Below, piece after piece: positions 6,832 to 13,781 of a stretch of 14,493 bases of DNA (position 1 is its first letter; every line of letters starts with the position of its first letter). The position numbers were made by a program, and so were the translations under genes. The notes beneath the pieces were generated by a model, which saw only the letters and a list, made by a program, of their open reading frames with translations, had not been told where the DNA came from and made no database searches. The stretch is from JBEBXQ01 sp040391535. Its GTDB lineage: Bacteria > Bacteroidota > Bacteroidia > Cytophagales > Spirosomataceae. Where the stretch lies: assembly GCA_040391535.1 (NCBI GenBank), contig JBEBXQ010000125.1, forward strand, positions 1-14,493, given 5' to 3'.

Positions 6832-8289
6832 ATGAGAAAATATTCAAAATTCATAGCAATGGCCCTGTTGGCCTTTTCAGCTGCTTCGTGCAGTGAAGAT
6901 CAGCTCAACCAGTTTCCCGAAACACAACTGACGGAAGGTAGTTTTTACACAACAGAAGGACAGATTATTCAGGCAGTAAATGATATTTACCGGCAACTTA
7001 TTAAAGTTTATAAAGGCGGTGGTATTGTGGATCTGTACAGCGAATTATATTCAGACAATACCTATATCGAATTTACAGGAGGCTCCACAACATTCGAGGA
7101 AGATATCAAGAATTTCAGGATTCAGCCCAATAACGGCAGAATCCTGTCGGCCTGGAACGATTGCTATAATGCCATTTATATCTGCAACAATGCTATCGGA
7201 CAGCTTGAGAAAACACAGGTAGCATTTTCCAACCCCGCCCTTAAGGAAAGACTAAAGGCGGAAGCTGTTTTTATCCGTTCACTGATCTACTTCAACATGG
7301 TCAGGATCTGGGGTGAAATCCCGTTTCCTTTGCAGGTAGTGTCTCCCGAAGAGAGCTATTCCTATATAAGAGAAAGCAAGGATGTGATTTACCAGCAGCT
7401 CATCAGCGACCTGAAAACCACCAAAACCATTCTGCCTGAAAGATATTCCGGTAGTGATGCAGGCCGAATCACACGATATGCTGCCACGGCAGTGCTGGCC
7501 GAGATATACCTTACCCTGGGAGAATCGTCCAATGCAGCTGCTCAGCTGAAGGAAATTATCGACAGCAATCAATATTCGCTGGACGCTGATAATAACGGAG
7601 AAATTAACAGTAAGGATTATCTCCATAATTTCCAGCCATTGACCAAAAACTCCCGGGAATCCATTCTGGAACTACAGTTTCAGGCCGGGCAAAATGCCGT
7701 TAACAGTAACTACCAGCAGTTGTATACACCTTATCACTGGTCGTTTCATTTACCGGGAAGCACAGAAACATTCCGGGGTGGCGGAATGAATACCCCTACG
7801 AATGACCTGATTAATGAATTCGAATCCGCTGACACTGTCCGTAAAAACGTAACGGTATACCCTGGCTATGTTAATCTGGAAACAGGGGCATTTATAGAGT
7901 ATCCTTTTACACAAAAATTTTATGACCCGAACTGGAGGTACGAAGGTCAGAATGTAGAATTGGTCCGGTATGCCGATATTCTGCTTGCCTATGCCGAAGC
8001 CACCAACGACCCGTCCTATCTCAACCAGGTAAGGGCAAGAGCAGGCCTTCCTGCATTCGGATCATCAGGATATCCCGACAAGTACAAATCCCTTGCCGAA
8101 GCCATTGAACACGAAAGAAGGGTTGAGCTCAGTTTTGAGTTTCACCGTTTCTTTGACCTTGTACGTACGAACAGGGCTGTGGATGTGCTGCAAAGCAAAG
8201 GATATGATATCACCGCCAATAAATTGTTATTCCCGATTCCTCAGAATGCAATTGATGTGAATCCCAAACTGACTCAGAATCCCTATTGA
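6832..8289 (+). CDS. SusD/RagB-family glycan-binding outer-membrane lipoprotein
   Basis: I choose the ATG at 6832, not the longer frame that overlaps SusC, because it gives a clean lipoprotein signal: MRKYSKFIAMALLAFSAASC with lipidated Cys20. The next residues SEDQ are acidic, as in the Bacteroidota surface-lipoprotein export signal. The mature protein shows the SusD helical scaffold: AWNDCYNAIYICNNAIGQLEK, KAEAVFIRSLIYFNMVRIWGEIPFP, VRYADILLAYAEATND, NQVRARAGLPAF, and the C-terminal HERRVELSFEFHRFFDLVRT followed by LLFPIPQNAIDVNPKLTQNPY. At 485 residues it is of ordinary length. It caps the SusC barrel and binds the glycan at the cell surface. It starts 13 nt after SusC, so the pair is co-transcribed. 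A strong stem-loop follows its stop codon. Confidence 0.95.
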   Translation: MRKYSKFIAMALLAFSAASCSEDQLNQFPETQLTEGSFYTTEGQIIQAVNDIYRQLIKVYKGGGIVDLYSELYSDNTYIEFTGGSTTFEEDIKNFRIQPNNGRILSAWNDCYNAIYICNNAIGQLEKTQVAFSNPALKERLKAEAVFIRSLIYFNMVRIWGEIPFPLQVVSPEESYSYIRESKDVIYQQLISDLKTTKTILPERYSGSDAGRITRYAATAVLAEIYLTLGESSNAAAQLKEIIDSNQYSLDADNNGEINSKDYLHNFQPLTKNSRESILELQFQAGQNAVNSNYQQLYTPYHWSFHLPGSTETFRGGGMNTPTNDLINEFESADTVRKNVTVYPGYVNLETGAFIEYPFTQKFYDPNWRYEGQNVELVRYADILLAYAEATNDPSYLNQVRARAGLPAFGSSGYPDKYKSLAEAIEHERRVELSFEFHRFFDLVRTNRAVDVLQSKGYDITANKLLFPIPQNAIDVNPKLTQNPY

Positions 8290-8302
8290 TTGACCGCACC
8301 GA

Positions 8303-8348
8303 AAAGTATTGTGATGTATTTCATTAGTAAATGCCATCACAATACTTT
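8303..8348 (+). terminator. Long stem-loop after the SusD gene (terminator, attenuator or mRNA-stabilising hairpin)
   Basis: AAAGTATTGTGATG (8303-8316) is perfectly complementary to CATCACAATACTTT (8335-8348), a 14-bp stem. The loop can extend it: ATTT (8318-8321) pairs with AAAT (8329-8332). The structure begins 13 nt after the SusD stop and lies about 40 nt before the next sulfatase. The downstream T-run is only three bases, so it is a poor classical intrinsic terminator. Partial termination or a 3' end block that lets SusCD mRNA outlast the sulfatase part is more likely. It is rich in AT pairs. Confidence 0.55.
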
Positions 8349-8389
8349 CAAAATCAGATACCTGTTATTTCCTATTGCTTCTAAACCAT

Positions 8390-10213
8390 ATGATTATGCT
8401 ACGTCGCTTATTTTATACCTTTTTCGCCATGGTGGCCTGGTATCAGGTTCAGGCCCAGGAGCGCCCCAATATTTTATGGATCGTCAGTGAAGACAACAGC
8501 CCGTTCCTGGGTTGTTATGGTGATGCCTATGCGACAACACCCCATCTCGACAAGCTCGCCAGTCAGGGTATCTTATTCACCAATGCTTTTTCAACGGCTC
8601 CTGTGTGTGCTCCTTCCCGGTCAACGCTGATCACGGGCATGTATCCGCCGTCCATTGGAACAGAGCATATGCGCAGTACTTATCCGGTTCCTGATTTTGT
8701 GAAATTTTTCCCGAAATACCTCCGGGAAGCAGGTTATTATACGACCAACAATGCCAAAAAAGATTATAATACCATTGACCAGGAAGACGCCTGGGATGAA
8801 TCAGATAATAAGGCTACTTACAAAAACAGGAAAAACAATCAGCCGTTTTTTGCAGTTTTCAATCTGAACGTTTCCCATGAGAGCTCCATTCATCAGTCCA
8901 CTCCCACTGCTGAGCTGAAGCATGATCCTGAAAAAGCACCTGTTCCGCCATACCACCCCCGCACGCCTGAAATGAAGCACGACTGGGCTCAATATTATGA
9001 TAAGGTACAGGAAATGGATACCCAGGCCGGAAAGCTGATCGCTGAACTGGAAGAATCGGGATTAGCTGACAATACCATTATTTTTTACTATGCCGATAAC
9101 GGCGGAATTCTGGGAAGAAGTAAAAGGTTTGTATATGAGTCGGGGTTAAGAATTCCGCTGATCATCCGCTTTCCGGAAAAATACAAACACCTGGCCAAAG
9201 AAACCGCAGGAAGCCGGACAGACCGTCTGGTTACTTTTCTGGACTTTGCCCCCACCGTACTGAGTCTGACAGGAATTACAGTTCCGGCACATTTCCAGGG
9301 AAAAGCGTTTCTGGGTACGCAGCAGCAACCGGAAAGAACCTATGCTTACGGATTCAGGGGAAGAATGGACGAACGGACAGACCTGTCAAGGACTGTCCGC
9401 GACAAGAAATTCAGATACATCCGCAACTATTTACCGCATAAGATTTATGCCCAGTATCTTGAATACCTTTGGCAGGCCCCTTCTATGAAGTCATGGGAAG
9501 ATGAATACAAGGCCGGCCGTCTCAACGATATTCAGAAGAAATTCTGGGAAGAAAAACCCGCGGAAGAATTATTTGATATTGAAAATGATCCGCATAACAT
9601 TCACAATCTCGCCACAGATCCCAGGTATAAAAATGATCTGCTAAGGCTTAGAAAAGCCAATACAGACTGGTTGATTGAATCAAAAGATGTGGGATTTGTT
9701 CCGGAAGGGATTATTGCAGACATTTCTGAAACCACCACACCTTTGGAATATGCCGGAAGCAAACAATACGATGCCCGCAAAATTATTGCTTTTGCCGATG
9801 TCGCTTCTTCAAGGGATGCGGCCGGATTGACTGAAATTATTAAAAACCTGAATGACAACGATCCTGTTATACGTTACTGGGCTGTTACAGGTATCATTAT
9901 CCTTAAACCGGAAGACAGAACGGTGAGAGAAAAGCTTGTAAAACTGTTGAATGATCCCGTACTGACCGTAAGAATCGCAGCTGCGGAAGCGTTGCTTCAA
10001 TATGGCGAAACCGATCAGCCGGTAGCCACGCTGAGCAAAGCACTGAAAAGCACTAACCGGATGGCCCGTGTGCATGCTTTAAATATTCTTGAAAATATCG
10101 GAGAGAAAGCGCGCCCGGCTTATCCCGATATTCAGGCATTGATCGGAGAAAAACAGCTTGACCGTGATTATGATATCAGAGCGGCCAGAAAAATCATGAG
10201 CCAGGCAAAATGA
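8390..10213 (+). CDS. S1-family sulfatase B (SEDNSP type) with C-terminal HEAT-like domain
   Basis: About 607 residues from the ATG at 8390. A TTG at 8375 or an ATG at 8396 are possible starts; 8390 or 8396 gives the better signal peptide, MLRRLFYTFFAMVAWYQVQAQ. The sulfatase domain (about 24-430) begins NILWIVSEDNSPFLGCYGD (E34, D35). The formylglycine motif is C73-A-P-S-R77. It continues with NNAKKDYN (K123/K124), VSHESS (H163) and YADNGGILGRSKRF (D236, N237, K245), so all key positions are kept. After LFDIENDPHNIHNLA the chain continues with alpha-helical repeats (about 472-607), for example DPVIRYWAVTGIIIL, DPVLTVRIAAAEALLQYG and NRMARVHALNILENIG, which are HEAT-like. These may bind a partner or the glycan. 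The subtype differs from sulfatases A and C, suggesting a different sulfate position. The stop overlaps the start of sulfatase C (ATGA). Confidence 0.9.
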   Translation: MIMLRRLFYTFFAMVAWYQVQAQERPNILWIVSEDNSPFLGCYGDAYATTPHLDKLASQGILFTNAFSTAPVCAPSRSTLITGMYPPSIGTEHMRSTYPVPDFVKFFPKYLREAGYYTTNNAKKDYNTIDQEDAWDESDNKATYKNRKNNQPFFAVFNLNVSHESSIHQSTPTAELKHDPEKAPVPPYHPRTPEMKHDWAQYYDKVQEMDTQAGKLIAELEESGLADNTIIFYYADNGGILGRSKRFVYESGLRIPLIIRFPEKYKHLAKETAGSRTDRLVTFLDFAPTVLSLTGITVPAHFQGKAFLGTQQQPERTYAYGFRGRMDERTDLSRTVRDKKFRYIRNYLPHKIYAQYLEYLWQAPSMKSWEDEYKAGRLNDIQKKFWEEKPAEELFDIENDPHNIHNLATDPRYKNDLLRLRKANTDWLIESKDVGFVPEGIIADISETTTPLEYAGSKQYDARKIIAFADVASSRDAAGLTEIIKNLNDNDPVIRYWAVTGIIILKPEDRTVREKLVKLLNDPVLTVRIAAAEALLQYGETDQPVATLSKALKSTNRMARVHALNILENIGEKARPAYPDIQALIGEKQLDRDYDIRAARKIMSQAK

Positions 10214-11751
10214 AATATCCATCCATATTTTTCTCACTTCTATGGTTGACAAATACAGCTGTTTGTTTCGCACAGACGGCTGTAAAAAACCATACGGAAA
10301 AAGACAAACGCCCCAATATCCTGTTTGTTATTGCAGACGATCAGTCTTTTCCTCATGCTTCCGCTTACGGTTATGAAGCAGCAGTAACCCCCAATTTTGA
10401 CCGGTTGGCCCGAGAAGGCGCTTTGTTTATGAATGCTTTTGCAGCCTCACCGGGTTGCAGCCCATCCAGGGCTGCACTGCTTACCGGCTTGAACTGCTGG
10501 CAACTGAAAGAAGCCGGTACACATGCCAGCAGTTTCCCGGCAGAGTTCAGGGTATTCCCTGATCTTCTGGAAGAGGCGGGCTATGCGGCAGGCCTGACCG
10601 GTAAAGGCTGGGGCCCCGGTGACTACAAAATATCCGGCAGAACGAGGAATCCGGCAGGCAGTGACTTTCAGCAGCAAAAGAATGAAAGCCCGGAGGGAAT
10701 CTCCAAAATCAATTACGCAGCTAACTTTCAGGAATTTTATAAACAAAAAGAGAACCACAGACCTTTCGTCTTCTGGTTGGGCACACAAGAGCCGCACCGC
10801 CCCTATAAAAAAGGCATCGGAGCTGAAAACGGCCTTGATGCGTCAAAGGTAACCGTTCCTGACTTTCTGCCGGATGTGCCGGAAGTCAGGAACGATATGC
10901 TGGATTATCTGTATGAGATACAATGGTTTGACAAACATCTGGGAGAAGTACTGGACTTTCTGGATAAACAGGGTGAGCTGGATAATACTTTTATTGTGGT
11001 GACGGCCGACAATGGTATGTCTTTTCCGCGCGCTAAAGCCAATGTTTATGAATACGGTATCCACGTTCCGCTGGTGATCAGATGGGATAGTCAGATCAAA
11101 CCAGGTAGTATTATCGGAAATGTGGTAAGCCTGAACGACCTGTTTGCCACTTTTCTGGAAATAGGTAAAGCAGCACATCCTCCCTATGATACGGAGAGTA
11201 AAAGCCTGGTCCCGCTTTTGAAAAGTACAGCATCCGGTAAAGAATATACGCACAGAAAAGCCGTTTTTGCTTCCCGCGAACGTCACTCGTCATCCAGATA
11301 CCATAACCTTGGGTATCCGCAAAGGGCAATCAGAACAAAGGACTTTCTCTACATCCGCAACTATAAACCGGAACGGTGGCCGGCCGGCGATCCCCGGGAA
11401 ATCGGGAAAGACGGACAACTTCTTCCTTCCAACCAGGCCTTCTTTGACATTGATGAAGCAGCCGGCAACATTGTGATCAGGGAATATAAAGACCCGGCTA
11501 TCAATCCCTATTTTCATTGGGCAACTGATAAAAGACCTTCCGAAGAATTGTATGATATAAAATCAGATCCGGCCTGTCTGCATAATCTGGCAGCTGATCC
11601 TGATTACGCAGAGGAGCTGGCGCGTTTGGGTAAATCACTCACGGCTTATCTGCGTACAACCCATGACCCAAGGGAGACCGCTAACGATGATATTTTTGAA
11701 ACCTATCCCCGTCTGAACGGATCGATAAGAAATTTCCCGGAACCGGAGTAA
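10210..11751 (+). CDS. S1-family sulfatase C, heparan N-sulfatase-like, paralogue of sulfatase A
   Basis: A 513-residue exported sulfatase. The signal peptide is MKYPSIFFSLLWLTNTAVCFA-Q. Active-site landmarks are VIADDQSF (D43, D44), the formylglycine motif C83-S-P-S-R87, GKGWGPG (K132), EPHRPYK (H196) and TADNGMSFPRAKANVY (D267, N268, K276), so unlike sulfatase A it keeps both Asp ligands and the Lys at D+9. C-terminal motifs RAIRTKDFLYIRNYKPERWPAGDP and KRPSEELYDIKSDP match those of sulfatase A, as does the position of the formylglycine Cys (residue 83 in both). The two are clearly paralogues that have diverged. In both, GKGWG replaces the K-x-H pair of classical sulfatases. The ATG overlaps the stop of sulfatase B by 4 nt, which implies translational coupling. 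It is the last gene of the locus. No good intrinsic terminator was found after it. Confidence 0.9.
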   Translation: MKYPSIFFSLLWLTNTAVCFAQTAVKNHTEKDKRPNILFVIADDQSFPHASAYGYEAAVTPNFDRLAREGALFMNAFAASPGCSPSRAALLTGLNCWQLKEAGTHASSFPAEFRVFPDLLEEAGYAAGLTGKGWGPGDYKISGRTRNPAGSDFQQQKNESPEGISKINYAANFQEFYKQKENHRPFVFWLGTQEPHRPYKKGIGAENGLDASKVTVPDFLPDVPEVRNDMLDYLYEIQWFDKHLGEVLDFLDKQGELDNTFIVVTADNGMSFPRAKANVYEYGIHVPLVIRWDSQIKPGSIIGNVVSLNDLFATFLEIGKAAHPPYDTESKSLVPLLKSTASGKEYTHRKAVFASRERHSSSRYHNLGYPQRAIRTKDFLYIRNYKPERWPAGDPREIGKDGQLLPSNQAFFDIDEAAGNIVIREYKDPAINPYFHWATDKRPSEELYDIKSDPACLHNLAADPDYAEELARLGKSLTAYLRTTHDPRETANDDIFETYPRLNGSIRNFPEPE

Positions 11752-11895
11752 TCAGCACTTCACCACGATCAGCGGATTATGATTCATAAGGCACATTGGG
11801 CTCATACGGTATTTGTTTATCGACGATTTACCGCTGTTTAACGATATTTCAGGCTGACTGAACTAAATGCCGTTTTCGGGAAGCGGTTATCAGGG

Positions 11896-11903
11896 TACAT
11901 TTG
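11896..11903 (+). promoter_or_regulatory. Candidate Bacteroidota -7 element for the LiaF-like/LytS/LytTR operon
   Basis: TACATTTG matches TAnnTTTG exactly, with a T-rich TTTT (11873-11876) 19 nt upstream at the expected -33 distance. Transcription would begin near 11910, inside the longer reading frame that opens at 11867, so the element supports the downstream ATG at 11930 as the real start of the first gene. It implies that this operon is expressed independently of the sulfatase locus. Confidence 0.5.
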
Positions 11904-11929
11904 TCCATCAACTTAAACAATTTCGTATC

Positions 11930-12709
11930 ATGAGACCTTATCGAAGACACAGACATAACAACGGGTTTGGAAATAATCCTAATGCCGCGCCCCTCTTCGG
12001 ACTGTTGCTGGCTGTGGCCGGAGTTCTTATTTTCCTGCGACAGGCGGGATTCATCTACTTCCCTGCATGGTCCCTTACCTGGCCGTCGATTCTGATCATT
12101 GTTGGTATTTTTCTGGCCATTGTTAACGGTTTCAGAGATATGAACTGGCTTGTTCTTGTAATAATAGGCTCCATTTTTCTGCTGAATAACTTCTTTCCTG
12201 AATGGCAGATCAGAAAATTTATACTTCCGATTATTCTGGTCTCGATCGGGCTGACGATCTTACTGAAATCCATATTTAACAGAAACTATCCGGCAGCATC
12301 TTCTGTAAATCAGCCCTCCGGCTTTTCCGGATCTGGTAATACTTATGGTGTACAGACCACTATGAGTTCTGATAGTTATCTCAAAATAAGTTCTATCCTG
12401 TCGGGAGTAAGCAAGAAAGTAACCTCAACCGATTTCAAAGGCGGCAGGATATCCTGCTTTATGGGAGGTGCGGAGATTGATCTTACCCAGGCAGATATCC
12501 AGGAAATTGCCTATCTTAGTATCGATCAGGTATGGGGTGGGGTTACCCTTATTGTTCCCTCCAACTGGAAAGTAGAGTCCAATGTGAGTGTGATTATGGG
12601 ATCAGTAGACGACCGTCGCATCAACCTGATATCTGCAACCGGCGCAGTAAACAAAACATTGGTATTAAACGGAAGTGTCCTGATGGCAGGCATTGAAATT
12701 CATTCATAA
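11930..12709 (+). CDS. LiaF/LiaI-like four-helix membrane protein with C-terminal LiaF beta domain
   Basis: 259 residues from the ATG at 11930. An in-frame ATG at 11867 would add 21 residues, but it lies upstream of the candidate promoter at 11896. The basic N-terminus MRPYRRHRHNNGFGNNP is followed by four hydrophobic helices (about 21-38, 46-66, 72-88, 96-113) of the LiaI/LiaF-like TM type. A Ser/Gly-rich linker (about 121-145) leads to a soluble domain, LSGVSKKVTSTDFKGGRIS, FMGGAEIDLTQADI, VWGGVTLIVPSNWKVESNVSVIMGSVDDRR, typical of the LiaF C-terminal (cell-wall-active antibiotic response) domain. In Firmicutes LiaF inhibits the LiaS kinase. Here it stands 22 nt ahead of a LytS-type kinase gene, so a similar inhibitory or sensory role is plausible but unproven. 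Confidence 0.85.
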   Translation: MRPYRRHRHNNGFGNNPNAAPLFGLLLAVAGVLIFLRQAGFIYFPAWSLTWPSILIIVGIFLAIVNGFRDMNWLVLVIIGSIFLLNNFFPEWQIRKFILPIILVSIGLTILLKSIFNRNYPAASSVNQPSGFSGSGNTYGVQTTMSSDSYLKISSILSGVSKKVTSTDFKGGRISCFMGGAEIDLTQADIQEIAYLSIDQVWGGVTLIVPSNWKVESNVSVIMGSVDDRRINLISATGAVNKTLVLNGSVLMAGIEIHS

Positions 12710-12731
12710 AAACAATTGAAACTGATTCTCA

Positions 12732-13781
12732 ATGATTCTTCAGGGAAGAAATAAGTTTGCGGTCAGCTATCTTGCAGGTTGGCTCCTGTGGATAGCTGTC
12801 CATACTTTCATGCTGATATTGAATAAATTTCCCTTCAGGATTGCGCTGACCGACAGTTTCATATTTAACAGTTGTATCGCTTTGTTTGGCTATGCACTGT
12901 CCAGGACGTTGCGTTATTATCGGCCGGGTATTGACAAACTCCATTATCTTGCCGGATGGACAATTGTGAGCACTGTCCTGGTGATTTCCTTAAGCTGGTT
13001 ATTTAACTGGATTATACTGGGAAAAGAAGCAGATTATGCCCAAATCATCAACGAAACGATGATCGTCCGTTCCGGCTTTTCATTTTTTGTACTGGGAAGT
13101 ATTTCGCTGGTGAGCTGGGTCTATTACAGTAAACAGGAACAAAACAGGCTGGAACGGAAAGTACTGGACGCAGATCGATTGATGAGAGAGGCCGAACTGG
13201 CAGGATTACGACAGCAAATGCAGCCCCATTTCCTGTTCAATAGTCTTAACTCCATCAATTCACTCATAGGCCACGATCCCGTACAAGCCCGCAAAATGGT
13301 TATACAGCTATCGGATTTTCTCCGGGGCACGTTAAATAAAGACCTGAAGCAACTGGTTCCGTTAAAGGAGGAGCTGGAGCATCTGTCACTCTATTTATCA
13401 ATTGAAAAGGTAAGGTTCGGGCATCGTTTACAGATCCATATTACCTGTGACGATACCCTGGAAGGGCGTACCGTACCTGCCATGATTCTACAGCCTGTTC
13501 TGGAAAATGCTATTAAATTCGGCCTTTACGGCACACTTGATGCCATTGACATTGCCGTTACGATCCATTCCACGCCGGAATTCACCGTCATTGAAATCAG
13601 TAATCCTTTTGACGATGACAGTTCAGCTATGCACGGCACGGGATTCGGACTCAGCTCTATCAGAAGGCGATTAGCACTACTTTATAACCGGAACGATTTG
13701 CTGGAAACAGAAATCACAGATCAATTATTTTTAACACGAATTAAAATACCCGAAGTCCATGTCAACCTGTCTGATCATTGA
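12732..13781 (+). CDS. LytS/YehU-type membrane sensor histidine kinase
   Basis: 349 residues. The N-terminal half has four hydrophobic segments (about 9-30, 42-60, 73-96, 112-132) and no large extracellular sensor domain. A short coiled region (about 133-160) leads to the His_kinase (PF06580-type) motif LRQQMQPHFLFNSLNSIN with phospho-acceptor His166. The ATPase part shows the N-box PVLENAIKFG (Asn259) and the G-box GTGFGLSSIRRRL near residues 299-311, so catalytic residues are intact. It would autophosphorylate and pass phosphate to the LytTR regulator encoded immediately after it, whose start lies 23 nt inside this gene. Because its own sensor part is only membrane helices, the upstream LiaF-like protein may supply the signal. 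Confidence 0.92.
   Translation: MILQGRNKFAVSYLAGWLLWIAVHTFMLILNKFPFRIALTDSFIFNSCIALFGYALSRTLRYYRPGIDKLHYLAGWTIVSTVLVISLSWLFNWIILGKEADYAQIINETMIVRSGFSFFVLGSISLVSWVYYSKQEQNRLERKVLDADRLMREAELAGLRQQMQPHFLFNSLNSINSLIGHDPVQARKMVIQLSDFLRGTLNKDLKQLVPLKEELEHLSLYLSIEKVRFGHRLQIHITCDDTLEGRTVPAMILQPVLENAIKFGLYGTLDAIDIAVTIHSTPEFTVIEISNPFDDDSSAMHGTGFGLSSIRRRLALLYNRNDLLETEITDQLFLTRIKIPEVHVNLSDH

Noticed and set aside
8303..8348. The inverted repeat as remnants of a transposon's terminal repeats
   Set aside because: Only about 18 nt separate the arms, no target-site duplication is visible and no transposase is nearby. An RNA hairpin is the simpler reading.
8290..8490. A 66-codon frame starting right after SusD
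   Set aside because: It runs through the stem-loop and into the sulfatase B gene in another frame, and shows no protein features.
11769..11837. CAGCGG ... CCGCTG as a terminator after sulfatase C
   Set aside because: The 6-bp arms are separated by 57 nt with no T-run. Too weak to call; no convincing terminator was found here.
11867..11929. Longer N-terminus for the LiaF-like protein
   Set aside because: The extra 21 residues contain no helix or motif, and a TAnnTTTG promoter match lies within them, so the ATG at 11930 is preferred.
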